From COE1 sp036310845 (GTDB taxonomy: Bacteria > Bacillota > Clostridia > Lachnospirales > Lachnospiraceae), in contig JAXJRB010000081.1 of the NCBI GenBank assembly GCA_036310845.1, positions 1 to 53,064 of the forward strand: a stretch of DNA of 53,064 bases, read 5' to 3'. A program made the position numbers and the translations under genes. The stretch's first letter is position 1. Every line of letters begins with the position of its first letter. Shown here in pieces: positions 17,090 to 25,446 of this stretch. The notes under the pieces were generated by a model. That model was given only the letters and a program-made list of their open reading frames with translations. It ran no database searches and had not been told where the DNA came from.

Positions 17090-17797
17090 ATGATACGTTT
17101 TGATAAATTACCTTTAAATACACGATTATTGAATGCTTTTTCTGAACTAAATATCGATTTTGTTTTCCAGCCAATTTATTCTTTAAAGGAAAATAAGATT
17201 TTTGCTTACGAAGCTCTTATGCAACCAGCAGAAGGAACTTTAGAAGAATTATTTGATTCATATACCAGAAAAAGAGAATTACATACCTTAGAGCTTGCAA
17301 CCTTTTATGGTGCAACCATGGCTTACTGTGAAAAAGGCTATAAAGAACCTTTTTTTGTTAATTCTTTTCCATGTGAACTTTTTCTTCCAATGGAATTGGA
17401 AGAATTTGATAAGAACTTTCCAAAAGAGATAATAGAAAAGATTATGGTTCAGATTATTGAATATCCTGAACTTAACTACATGAATTGGAATCTCAAAAAG
17501 AAACAGTTTGAAGCAAGAAATACAATTATAGCATTGGATAATTTTGGAGCTGGTTATAACGATATTACCACTTCTTACATTGTTGAACCACATATTGTTA
17601 TGCTGGATAAAGACTTAATTGAAAATATTGCAAATAATACGCGTATTCAACATAATTTAAAAAAGATAATTGATATGTTCCATAAAGATAATATTCTCGT
17701 TATAGCTAAAGGCATCGAGAAAAAAGAAGATTATGAATATATAATGACAACTGATGTCGATTATGTTCAAGGCTTTTACTTAGGAAGACCAGAATAA
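17090..17797 (+). CDS. Degenerate EAL domain protein, probably not a c-di-GMP hydrolase
   Basis: The 235 residues are one EAL domain without a sensor. The fold motifs are present: YEALM at 40-44, VNSFP with Asn91, Glu124, LDNFGAGYND at 149-158 and VQGFYLGRP at the end. Several catalytic sites differ from active enzymes: EALxR has Gln45, DDFG has Asn151 for the second Asp, the catalytic Lys position is Met171 (VMLDKDLI), and EGVE reads KGIE with Lys for the base Glu. I infer a protein that may bind a ligand or partner but does not cut c-di-GMP. It has an AGGAGG-like ribosome site (ATGGGAGGATTTTAACT before the ATG) and is transcribed alone, against replication. Confidence 0.85.
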   Translation: MIRFDKLPLNTRLLNAFSELNIDFVFQPIYSLKENKIFAYEALMQPAEGTLEELFDSYTRKRELHTLELATFYGATMAYCEKGYKEPFFVNSFPCELFLPMELEEFDKNFPKEIIEKIMVQIIEYPELNYMNWNLKKKQFEARNTIIALDNFGAGYNDITTSYIVEPHIVMLDKDLIENIANNTRIQHNLKKIIDMFHKDNILVIAKGIEKKEDYEYIMTTDVDYVQGFYLGRPE

Positions 17798-17805
17798 TTT
17801 AGAAG

Positions 17806-17834
17806 AAAAGCGGAACTTTAACTGTTCCGCTTTT
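17806..17834. terminator. Bidirectional terminator, EAL gene and dtd
   Basis: AAAAGCGGAAC (17806-17816) and GTTCCGCTTTT (17824-17834) form a perfect stem with A- and T-runs on both sides. It lies between convergent genes and would stop both. Confidence 0.8.
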
Positions 17835-17840
17835 AACATC

Positions 17841-18293
17841 TTATCTTATAAGGTCATCTGAGTCTAACAAGACGGTAAATGGTCCATCATTTAATAACGA
17901 AACCTTCATATCTGCGCCAAAGGAACCATGTTCTACATGAAAACCTTTTTTCTGAATCTCATCTATTACATACTCATACAATTCATTTGCCACAGCTGGA
18001 TTTCCTGCTTTTATAAAGGAAGGGCGATTGCCTTTTCGACAATCTGCATATAAGGTAAACTGTGAAATAATCAAGAACTCTCCATTCACATCTGCTACCG
18101 CCAAATTAGTCTTACCCTCTGCATCATCAAAAATGCGAAGCTTCGTCAGCTTATCAATCATTTTATCTGCAATCTGCTTATCATCCGTATCCGATACGCC
18201 CACAAAGACTAAAAGGCCATGACCAATTTTGCCAATCATCTCTTGTTCTACTGTTACAGATGCTTCTTTCACGCGCTGTACTACAAATCTCAC
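17841..18293 (-). CDS. dtd: D-aminoacyl-tRNA deacylase
   Basis: Dtd hydrolyses D-amino acids wrongly attached to tRNA and also edits Gly-tRNA(Ala). The 150-residue length is normal. The two active-site motifs are present: SQFTLYADCRKGNRPSF, with the SQFTL loop, and NDGPFTVLLDS, with the Gly-Pro motif that gives chiral proofreading. It begins three bases past the stop of the Rpn-type nuclease gene, so the two are probably co-transcribed. Confidence 0.93.
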   Translation of the reverse strand: MRFVVQRVKEASVTVEQEMIGKIGHGLLVFVGVSDTDDKQIADKMIDKLTKLRIFDDAEGKTNLAVADVNGEFLIISQFTLYADCRKGNRPSFIKAGNPAVANELYEYVIDEIQKKGFHVEHGSFGADMKVSLLNDGPFTVLLDSDDLIR

Positions 18294-18295
18294 TT

Positions 18296-19459
18296 TTATA
18301 CCTCACTTATTTTTATATATTGAGATGCTTCCTCTTTACTCAAATGACATATCTCCATTAATCGATGCTGAATTTCTTCTTCCGTAATATTAAGCGTCTT
18401 CATAGTATCTACCATACTTTTTATCATTTTCATATGTTCTTTCTGTACTTTATCCCGCTCTTCTTTCACCTTACCTCGCTCTGTCTCTATTTCAGCCTTT
18501 TTCATTTCCATTTCTGCTTTTTCTGCTTCAATCTCTGCCTTGTTTGCTTCAATCTCTGCCTTGTTTGCTTCAATCTCTGCCTTGTTTGCTTCAATCTCTG
18601 CCTTACTATCTGCAATATACTTACGTTCTTCTTCTATCCATTGTACGGTTTCGTCCAAACTCTCTATATTATGCTTTTTTAAAAAAATGTCGTATTCTAA
18701 AATCAATGATTCATCTGTCATATCGTTTATTTCCTCCATTTCTTCATAATGCGAATACAAATAGTAATATAATTCTTTGGTAAGATTTCGTAATCTATCT
18801 GCATCATCCATGGTAATATTACCATATTCATGGTTCATCTCTATACTTCCGAGTATATCATTAAAAATCAGCCTTTTCAATTGTTCCAAAGTTTCCTTAG
18901 ATCGTTTTCTTTTTATTATTTTATGTAGCGATAAAAGATAAAATGGAATTAAAATAATCATTTTTTTCTGATTCAGTTCATCCACAGATATGCTTTCTAA
19001 TTGAATCGTTGAAACCTGATATTCAAAACTTCCTTGTGTCCCAAAATCCAATACTAAGGTATAAGTTTCTGGAATATCTCCTTCTGCATAGAGATAAATA
19101 ATTTTTGGCTCAGGAAAATGCAGATACGATTTCTTATCATTGAATTCTTTATAGCGTTCTGCATGTCTATAACCATACTCAAATACACGAAATACAATGG
19201 TTTCATCCTGATAACGCTGTGCCTCTATGTGATAACTGTGACATCCATCAATTGTTACAATTGTATCTGCTAATATTTTTTTCAGATTATCATCATGAAA
19301 CTCCGTCCAGTTATAAGTAACTTTTGCATCTGTAGAATATTCTGTTTCAAATAATCCATTAATAAAATTAATTACAGCCTTAGAAGACAAGGTTAGTACC
19401 TTTTTAAACATTTTGTCATAGATATGACTCCTAGAATTGTTTTCTATTTTTCCACTCAT
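18296..19459 (-). CDS. Rpn-type PD-(D/E)XK nuclease with coiled-coil tail
   Basis: The 387-residue protein resembles the Rpn/PDDEXK (transposase_31) family, linked in E. coli to recombination-promoting DNA cleavage. The nuclease core has Asp65 in LADTIVTI and Glu79-Ala-Gln81 in YHIEAQRYQDE, the D...ExQ form of the active site. Residues about 270-345 are a coiled coil built partly on a perfect seven-residue repeat (KAEIEAN). The tail ends in a small helical domain. It lies directly upstream of dtd, and the divergent thioesterase gene is upstream. These genes are often multi-copy in Lachnospiraceae. The native target is unknown. Confidence 0.8.
   Translation of the reverse strand: MSGKIENNSRSHIYDKMFKKVLTLSSKAVINFINGLFETEYSTDAKVTYNWTEFHDDNLKKILADTIVTIDGCHSYHIEAQRYQDETIVFRVFEYGYRHAERYKEFNDKKSYLHFPEPKIIYLYAEGDIPETYTLVLDFGTQGSFEYQVSTIQLESISVDELNQKKMIILIPFYLLSLHKIIKRKRSKETLEQLKRLIFNDILGSIEMNHEYGNITMDDADRLRNLTKELYYYLYSHYEEMEEINDMTDESLILEYDIFLKKHNIESLDETVQWIEEERKYIADSKAEIEANKAEIEANKAEIEANKAEIEAEKAEMEMKKAEIETERGKVKEERDKVQKEHMKMIKSMVDTMKTLNITEEEIQHRLMEICHLSKEEASQYIKISEV
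18519..18602. repeat. 21-bp tandem repeat, four copies
   Basis: TTGTTTGCTTCAATCTCTGCC repeats exactly at 18540, 18561 and 18582, with a slightly changed copy at 18519. Each encodes one heptad of the coiled coil in the Rpn-type protein, so changes in copy number keep the frame. Confidence 0.9.
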
Positions 19460-19644
19460 TGATTAGACCCTTTCTTTAATGTGGCTTTAAGATTTGACAT
19501 CTGCTACCATAACAAAGAATGAATCTCTTGTCTATTCATTTGAGAAAAAGTTTAAAATTGTTTAGAAACTATTTAAAAATGTATCATTTCTTGTTTATAG
19601 AAACCCCAAGTGCTAAAATACTACTATACAAAAGGAGGCAAAAC

Positions 19645-20070
19645 ATGACACCATACATTCACAAAGTACAATATTATGAAACAGATAAAATGGGAATTAC
19701 TCATCACTCCAACTATGTTCGTTGGATGGAAGAGGCTAGAATAGATTATATGGAAAAAATCGGCTGGTCCTATGACCGTATGGAAAAAGAGGGTACTTTT
19801 TCACCGGTTCTTGCTATTGATTGTAAATACAAAGAAAGCACAACATTTGCCGACGATATTATTATTCATGTTTTTGTGAAAGAATGCGGTCCTGTTCGCA
19901 TGACCCTTGCTTATGAAATGAGCAAAACAGCCAACAATCACCTTGTATTTTCAGGAACTTCGCAGCATTGTTTCTTGAATAAATCTGGTACCCCCATTCG
20001 ATTAAATAGAGATTGTCCAGAATTTTATCAGGCCTTACAAGCCTTAATTGTAAATCAAGAAAACCAATAA
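19645..20070 (+). CDS. Acyl-CoA thioesterase, 4HBT/YbgC type
   Basis: I start at the ATG at 19645 (MTPYIHKVQYYETDKMG), which follows AAAGGAGG by six bases. The 141 residues then match hot-dog-fold thioesterases. VQYYETDKMGITHHSNYVRW carries the catalytic Asp in the family motif (D-x-x-G-x-x-x-H-x-x-Y), and EEARIDYM follows. It probably hydrolyses an acyl-CoA, but chain length is not readable. It is a single gene, divergent from the Rpn-type nuclease and head-on to replication. Confidence 0.85.
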   Translation: MTPYIHKVQYYETDKMGITHHSNYVRWMEEARIDYMEKIGWSYDRMEKEGTFSPVLAIDCKYKESTTFADDIIIHVFVKECGPVRMTLAYEMSKTANNHLVFSGTSQHCFLNKSGTPIRLNRDCPEFYQALQALIVNQENQ

Positions 20071-20072
20071 TG

Positions 20073-20228
20073 AACACAAAATGTGCATGGCACATTCTCG
20101 CGCCGCAAAAGCGTCGCATTTTTGCGACATATTACCATTCTTTTGCGTGCGCATCCTACATGGAGTGTTTTTATTCAATAGGTCTTCACACTTTTCCACT
20201 TTAAAGCAACAATGTCTTTCCTATTGAA
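20073..20228. other. Stem-loop-rich gap after the thioesterase gene
   Basis: AATGTGC-ATG-GCACATT (about 20081-20097) and GTCGCA-TTTT-TGCGAC form small hairpins. TTTTTATTCAATAGG (near 20168) is complemented by CCTATTGAATAAAAA near 20220, giving a 15-base inverted repeat around 38 bases. No gene is seen. A similar CCTATTGAA and CGCGCG composition occurs at the right end of the window. Confidence 0.45.
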
Positions 20229-20229
20229 T

Positions 20230-20259
20230 AAAAAAGGAACCAGCTACTCGGTTCCTTTT
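20230..20259 (-). terminator. Terminator of the DegV gene
   Basis: AAAAGGAACC (20232-20241) and GGTTCCTTTT (20250-20259) form a perfect stem. A T-run follows on the minus strand, five bases past the DegV stop. Confidence 0.8.
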
Positions 20260-20263
20260 CTAA

Positions 20264-21148
20264 TTATTCTCTAATTCTTCTAGGTCTGCAAGACAATCCA
20301 ATTCCTAATCCGCCATAACCAATATGACAAGATACACCAAGAGATAAATCATCACAGAGCACTTCCATATCCGGGAAAGCTTCCTTAATCTGTACAATCC
20401 AATCCTTTGTTACTTCATCAGGTGCACTGGAGGCCGCTACAAGATATACTTCCTTCTTATCGGCATATTCTTTAAAGGTTTCTTCCAAGTCATGCTTGAT
20501 TGCTTCAATCATTCCCTGTCTTGCTTTTGCAAAGCCTCTACACTTCTTAAAGCTATCTAATGTTCCAACATCAAATTTTAGAATAGGCTTAATATTGAGT
20601 AACGTACCAATTGCTGCAACACTAGGCTTAATTCTTCCACCACGCTTTAAATTCTCTAATGTCTCTACACCAATGTAAATAACCATATTGGCTCTTGCAT
20701 CTTCCAGCATCTGCTTAATTTCTGCTGCCGAATAACCTTCCTCTATCATCTCTAAAGCATCTAGAACAGATCGGTGCATTAACGTAGAAACACGTCCATT
20801 ATCTACCACAAATACTTTTCCCTCGTATGGTTCTTCATTTGCAAGCATAGTAGCTGTTTGACAAGAACCACTTAATCCACTACTGATGGGAATATACAGA
20901 ATCTGTTCAAATTCTTCTAACGCCTCATCCCATATCTTCATGACCTCTGCTGGTGAAGGCTGTGAAGTGGTAACATTTACACCACTTTTCAGCTTTTCAA
21001 AAAAGTCCTCTCTTGATAACGTAACATTCTCATAATAGCATTCTTCCTCAATGTAAAAAGGCATAGGAAGCACTTTTATCCCTAAACGCTTTGCTTCCTC
21101 TTGTGTTATGCCACTATGACTGTCTGTTACAATTCCTATCCTTTTCAT
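20264..21148 (-). CDS. DegV family fatty-acid-binding protein
   Basis: DegV (FakB-type) proteins bind a fatty acid and present it to the kinase FakA for phosphorylation. The 294 residues carry the family's TDSHSGI near the N-terminus, TSQPSP and PISSGLSGSCQTA, whose Ser/Thr residues contact the lipid carboxylate. The C-terminus has GVSCHIGYGGLGIG. No fakA is in the window. It is a single gene with its own terminator. Which fatty acid it binds cannot be told. Confidence 0.9.
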   Translation of the reverse strand: MKRIGIVTDSHSGITQEEAKRLGIKVLPMPFYIEEECYYENVTLSREDFFEKLKSGVNVTTSQPSPAEVMKIWDEALEEFEQILYIPISSGLSGSCQTATMLANEEPYEGKVFVVDNGRVSTLMHRSVLDALEMIEEGYSAAEIKQMLEDARANMVIYIGVETLENLKRGGRIKPSVAAIGTLLNIKPILKFDVGTLDSFKKCRGFAKARQGMIEAIKHDLEETFKEYADKKEVYLVAASSAPDEVTKDWIVQIKEAFPDMEVLCDDLSLGVSCHIGYGGLGIGLSCRPRRIRE

Positions 21149-21237
21149 GCTGTCGCTCCCATATACATTTTATAATATATCTCTTCATTATAACAATACC
21201 ACATGTTTTTTTCAATTATTCTTCCAATCTAAAATGA

Positions 21238-22665
21238 CTAGCTAATTGGTTTATTACTGTGGTTTTCCGGTAATAGTGTTTTTTGCAATTCCCTAATATC
21301 CTGCTCTAAGATACCATTGGTTGCTAAAACATCACTATTCTCAAGGAAGGTTGGCTTTTCGCCTTCTTTCCATGCACCAAAGCTTCCACCTGCTTCTGTC
21401 AGAATCAAAGAGCCTGCTGCATAATCCCATGGCTTTAAGTTTTGTTCTAAATATACCTCATGTCTTCCACATGCCACATAACATAAATCAAGCTCTGCAG
21501 AGCCGTTTCTACGAAAATCTGCACAATGTAAGAAAAGCTTTTCAAACAACATAAACAACTCATGCGCATTTTCTTTTTCATACGGAGACGAACCATATGA
21601 AACTAATGCATCCTTTAAGGAATCACACGCACTTACCTGAATACGCTGTCCATTTAGATAAGCCCCCTTTCCTTCCACTGCAGAAAAAGTTTCCTTTGTA
21701 AATGGATTATAAACGATACCAAAGGTGATTTTTCCATTCTCGTATAAGCCAAGTGACACCGCACTCATCTTATAGTGATGAATCAGATTTGTAGTTCCAT
21801 CAATTGGATCTAAAATCCAATAGGATTTATTTCTATCTGCTACAAAATGTTCCTGTTCCTCTCCGATAAAACCAATATCCGGATATAAACGTTTTAATTC
21901 CTTTTGTAAATAATTCTGCACTTCTAAATCTACCTTGGTCACATAATCCGCAGCACCCTTTACCTTAATATTCGAAATTGCTGCTTCATCAAAAATAATT
22001 TTATCTGTCGTATGAACCAAAGCCATAATCTGAGCTACATCTATCGTTTGATGAGACTGCAGGTTAAGCATTGCTTGTAACTCTTCATTTGCCTGTTCAT
22101 AGTTCTTTACACAAATTGCTTGCATTCCCACATGCATTGCACCCTGTACATTTTCTTCTCTGTCATCTAAGAAAACACATTCCTCTGCTTTTATTCCATA
22201 ACGCTCCAGCAAACATTCATAAATGTCTGCATCCGGCTTAATCTTCTTTTCAAAAGCAGATACTACTTTGCCATCTACCAAATTCAAAAATGGAAAAGAA
22301 CCATTTTGTGCATGCATGGTAAACAGCTTTTCCGGGTAATTAGATAATAAATACACCCTATATCCTTGTTCCTTTAATCCTTTGATCCATGCAACAGAAT
22401 GCTCATAAGGTCTCACTAACTGGTCTCTATTCTCCCAAACTAAGTCAAAGGCCTTCGTGTATTCTTTATTATCCTCTCGTAAATGCTTTACAACCTCTTC
22501 CTCTTCCATCGTACCATGATCTAAATGGTGCCACCATTTACCCCCAAATACATACACCTCAAAACGATCCTTATCTTCTTTTGTAAGTTCTAATTCATCC
22601 ATCAGCTCTCTCCAACGGAAATCGACCAATACATTTCCTATATCAAAAATAATGTTTTTAATCAT
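21238..22665 (-). CDS. Fusion: HAD phosphatase + inositol monophosphatase family
   Basis: The 475-residue protein joins two phosphatase folds. Residues 1-195 are a HAD-IA hydrolase: FDIGNVLVD has the nucleophile Asp8, LLSNYP is motif II, KPDADIYE motif III and FLDDREENV motif IV. Residues about 215-475 are an inositol-monophosphatase-like domain with FIGEEQEH near 268, ILDPIDGTTNLIHH near 286 and the metal-binding WDYAAG near 411. Both active sites look intact, so each domain may act on its own sugar or inositol phosphate. The frame is continuous through the join near MLNLQSHQTIDVAQI. Co-substrates are unknown. A hairpin and a repeat element lie upstream. Confidence 0.9.
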   Translation of the reverse strand: MIKNIIFDIGNVLVDFRWRELMDELELTKEDKDRFEVYVFGGKWWHHLDHGTMEEEEVVKHLREDNKEYTKAFDLVWENRDQLVRPYEHSVAWIKGLKEQGYRVYLLSNYPEKLFTMHAQNGSFPFLNLVDGKVVSAFEKKIKPDADIYECLLERYGIKAEECVFLDDREENVQGAMHVGMQAICVKNYEQANEELQAMLNLQSHQTIDVAQIMALVHTTDKIIFDEAAISNIKVKGAADYVTKVDLEVQNYLQKELKRLYPDIGFIGEEQEHFVADRNKSYWILDPIDGTTNLIHHYKMSAVSLGLYENGKITFGIVYNPFTKETFSAVEGKGAYLNGQRIQVSACDSLKDALVSYGSSPYEKENAHELFMLFEKLFLHCADFRRNGSAELDLCYVACGRHEVYLEQNLKPWDYAAGSLILTEAGGSFGAWKEGEKPTFLENSDVLATNGILEQDIRELQKTLLPENHSNKPIS

Positions 22666-22765
22666 TTATCTACCTATCCTTTCTTTTTTCTATCAATCCA
22701 GTCATTTCCTAAAACTTGCTACTATACTGGTTCCTTTTGATGCAACTTAAATCCATATACAACAA

Positions 22766-22794
22766 GCAGTCATTCTTCTCCTTAGAATGACTGC
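22766..22794. other. Perfect hairpin upstream of the HAD-IMPase gene
   Basis: GCAGTCATTCT (22766-22776) and AGAATGACTGC (22784-22794) form an 11-pair stem with a seven-base loop. Read leftward the loop is AAGGAGA, which resembles a ribosome-binding site. It could end the upstream transcript or lie in the leader of the fusion gene. Confidence 0.5.
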
Positions 22795-22847
22795 CTGATA
22801 TTTTCTCAAACACTTGGTTCCTACAATCAAGTAACTATCATATTATT

Positions 22848-22992
22848 GTAACTATTCAGAGCCAATCTCGAAAATACTTCGTATTTCCTCGATGTAGCGT
22901 ATCCGCCAAATAGATAGACGCAGGAATATACTCTTGAATGCAAGCATTCATCGCATATTCCTGCGTCTATCTGCTTGGCTCTGAACAGTTAC
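22848..22992. repeat. Large inverted-repeat element with GTAACTATTCAG ends
   Basis: The ends GTAACTATTCAGAGCCAA (22848-22865) and its complement with one change (22975-22992) enclose a second, perfect 18-base inverted repeat (22912-22929 with 22955-22972). A small CGAAAATAC hairpin lies near 22869. The whole could fold into one long hairpin. The end sequence matches the termini of the elements at 24535 and 45449. It sits eight bases past the stop of the pyrophosphorylase gene. Confidence 0.7.
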
Positions 22993-23000
22993 ATATTATT

Positions 23001-24227
23001 TTATAATTCTACACCATTTTCCTGTAATAATGCACGAGCACTTTCTACAGAATCAACACCTGTCTTATTCTTAATTGGTGCAAATTCACGGTTTCTTACT
23101 ACCTCAAAAGATAAACAGTTATCTAATAAATGAATCATATCAAGAACCAAAAGCTCGAACTTATAACCATTTGGTTCTTCCGGCTTATAATAATTTCCTT
23201 CTGCATCGATATAAGGTATCTTCTTTTCTACTACATGAACCGGCATCTTCGTATTCTGAATTTCTTCAAGCTTATCTACACGGAATAAATAGTTAAGAAT
23301 AACACCAAAATTATAAGACAATTCGCCATTTGCTTCTCTGGAATTAATAATTTCTTCTGTCATTTCATAATATTCCACGATAGATGGCTTACCATCCTCT
23401 AAACAAAGTACACCAACCTTCTCGTTTGGCTCAGCCTTACGAACTACCTTGGAACCACTAACGCGACCTGACTCTAAGGTAGCACCTATAAATACCGGGT
23501 CTGCAATTCTCTGTAAAACATTATCTACTGCAAAAATATTAATCCATTCAATACCTCTTGCATGCACATCATCAATAATTCCGGTAACTGTCATAGAATA
23601 GAACCAGCCGCCGTTTCCGTTTGGAGAAAGAGATAAGGAATCCTTTTCTTCCATTAACAGCTTTCCATCATAGTCTGTAGAAGGAGCCATTTCCTGTTTG
23701 AAAAACTTTACATATTCCTTTGGATATCCAAAAAAATTCTTTTCTTCAAAAAACTCAATTGTCTCATCGTTATTCTTATCACTTGTCATAATGTATAGTG
23801 GCACAAAGCATCCTGCCTTATCTGTTACATCCTGCAAATTACGGATTAATCGTTCAAAGATATATACGTCCTTTGTAAGACCAATATTATACTTACCCTT
23901 AGGACCATCCGAACCCAGTCTTGTTCCCTGTCCACCTGCTAATAGAACAGCACCAACTTTACCTGCTTTAATCGCTTCTAATCCCCTCGCTTCATAAACC
24001 TCTTTATTCTTTTCAATCTCAGAAATCTCTAATGCGGACAATGGCTCAAGCTTTCCTCTTTTCTGTGAAAAATCTTTTTGACCCGCCATGGCAACCATAG
24101 ACCAGTCAACTCTATCTACCTGTGCTGCAAGCTTTTCTTTACCTGCTTCATCCAGTTTCTGGTACGCTTGCCAAATATGCTCCTGTCCCTGCTCTTTTAA
24201 TACTTTTTCTAATTCGTTCTCTCTCAT
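23001..24227 (-). CDS. UDP-sugar pyrophosphorylase, eukaryotic (UDPGP/UAP) type
   Basis: This family joins UTP with a sugar-1-phosphate (glucose-1-P or N-acetylglucosamine-1-P). The 408-residue protein has the nucleotide-binding LLAGGQGTRLGSDGPKGKY near residue 90. Further on come YIMTSDKNNDETIEFFEE, IFAVDNVLQRIADPVFIGA and GVLCLEDGKPSIVEYYEM. LAGGQGTRLG is closer to UDP-N-acetylhexosamine pyrophosphorylases than to bacterial GalU, so the sugar is uncertain. I start at the ATG at 24227, six bases after GGTGGAG; a GTG at 24239 is less likely. It could feed UDP-sugars to polysaccharide or cell-wall synthesis. Confidence 0.85.
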   Translation of the reverse strand: MRENELEKVLKEQGQEHIWQAYQKLDEAGKEKLAAQVDRVDWSMVAMAGQKDFSQKRGKLEPLSALEISEIEKNKEVYEARGLEAIKAGKVGAVLLAGGQGTRLGSDGPKGKYNIGLTKDVYIFERLIRNLQDVTDKAGCFVPLYIMTSDKNNDETIEFFEEKNFFGYPKEYVKFFKQEMAPSTDYDGKLLMEEKDSLSLSPNGNGGWFYSMTVTGIIDDVHARGIEWINIFAVDNVLQRIADPVFIGATLESGRVSGSKVVRKAEPNEKVGVLCLEDGKPSIVEYYEMTEEIINSREANGELSYNFGVILNYLFRVDKLEEIQNTKMPVHVVEKKIPYIDAEGNYYKPEEPNGYKFELLVLDMIHLLDNCLSFEVVRNREFAPIKNKTGVDSVESARALLQENGVEL

Positions 24228-24534
24228 TATACTCTCCACCTTTACTACTGCTTCCTTTTCTCAGTACCTTTTCTTTACTATGCACAATATGTAACATTAA
24301 CCCTTCCGATAATACGATACTTACAAAAGCTATGTTACGAAAAAGTCTTTGCATTATATTCAAATCATATATATCTCTTACTGTAAAATTTTCATACTTC
24401 TGCTATACTTTTCATTTTATGTTATACTATATTTATAACAATATTGCAAATAAGTTTTCGCTTTTCTCTGCATTAGCAAATAAGAAACGTTTCCATTGTC
24501 TTTTTTCTGTATATTATTCCTATATTTTAATTAC

Positions 24535-24670
24535 TTGTAATTATTCAGTATGTTCATAATTACAAAGCAAAAATCCATTTAGATTCGCTTTCAGCGATGG
24601 GATTTTTGCTTATTGTATCATTTTCTTACGGTCTCAGCAGTAAATGCTTCGACCTACTGAATAGTTACAA
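24535..24670. repeat. MITE-like element with 16-bp terminal inverted repeats
   Basis: TTGTAATTATTCAGTA at 24535-24550 is complemented, with one change, by 24655-24670. The 136-bp body holds a GCAAAAATCC stem and a TTACGGTCTCAGCAG stretch, both shared with the element at 45449-45582. It has no coding capacity. It lies in the 620-bp gap between the pyrophosphorylase and CheC-like genes; the rest of that gap is AT-rich, with nothing else recognised. Confidence 0.75.
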
Positions 24671-24849
24671 TTACTTTAATCAGAATCATTATTAACTGTT
24701 ATTGTTATTATTTGTATATGTTATGTAATACAAATAATAATTTTATCTCATTTTACTACTCTTTTATAGACAAAAACTGATTTTAATTGTAAAATATCTA
24801 TAAGTAATTGTGTAAAAACTATTATGCACGAAAAAAGGAGTTCCCCACT

Positions 24850-25443
24850 ATGGATTATTTTTCAAAAGAAGAAGCGGATGTAATTGGCGAAATTTCTAAC
24901 ATTTCCATTGGATCTTCTGCTACTGCCCTTAACTTAATGTTAGGACAGCCGGTAACCATTACTACTCCTATTGTTTCCCTTGTACACAGAGATGAAATTC
25001 TAAATGATTACGAAAAATCTTGTGTTATTATTCGTGTTCAATATATTCAGGGACTATATGGTAGTAATGTACTCGTTTTAAAAGACGAAGATGCAAAAAT
25101 TATTACAGATTTAATGATGGGAAATAATGGTGCAGGACCATATGCATCCGGTAATATTACAGATTTACATTTAAGTGCTGTCTCAGAAGCAATGAATCAG
25201 ATGACAGCTAATTCAGCTACTGCCATGAGCAAAATGTTTGACCACAAAATCGATATCTCACCACCAGAAGTCGAATCCGTCATTATTAAAGAATATCGTT
25301 TTCCTGACGATATACCTGATGACCTATTTGTAAAGATTAATTTCAGAATAAGAATCGGAACGTTAATTGATAGTACAATTATGCAATTGTACCCATTTGA
25401 TTTGGCACATTCTATTTACAAATTATTCCAGAGGAGGAAGTAA
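24850..25443 (+). CDS. FliY/CheC-like CheY-P phosphatase domain protein
   Basis: The 197 residues resemble the N-terminal CheC-like domain of FliY, without the FliN part. Both phosphatase motifs of the family (S/D-x3-E-x2-N) are intact: DVIGEISN near residue 10 and SAVSEAMN near 119. ISIGSSATALNLMLGQPVTITTP is typical of FliY. The start at 24850 (MDYFSKEEAD) follows AAGGAG by nine bases. The CheY gene begins four bases after its stop. The family dephosphorylates phospho-CheY, so the two genes probably form a switch pair. Whether the pair serves a flagellum or another process cannot be told. Confidence 0.85.
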   Translation: MDYFSKEEADVIGEISNISIGSSATALNLMLGQPVTITTPIVSLVHRDEILNDYEKSCVIIRVQYIQGLYGSNVLVLKDEDAKIITDLMMGNNGAGPYASGNITDLHLSAVSEAMNQMTANSATAMSKMFDHKIDISPPEVESVIIKEYRFPDDIPDDLFVKINFRIRIGTLIDSTIMQLYPFDLAHSIYKLFQRRK

Positions 25444-25446
25444 AAT

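Noticed and set aside
18519..18602. Possible CRISPR array from short repeats
   Set aside because: The units are contiguous, without spacers, and lie in frame inside a coding region.
18365..18783. Plus-strand open frames opposite the heptad repeat
   Set aside because: Their repetitive Phe/Leu-rich sequence follows from the 21-bp repeat of the real gene on the minus strand.
24122..24559. Plus-strand open frame of 145 codons before the CheC-like gene
   Set aside because: It overlaps the start of the real pyrophosphorylase gene and the MITE-like element, with a low-complexity hydrophobic product.
24240..24849. Riboswitch (c-di-GMP or other) upstream of the CheC-like gene
   Set aside because: I looked for conserved riboswitch cores and saw none; only the repeat element and AT-rich sequence are present.
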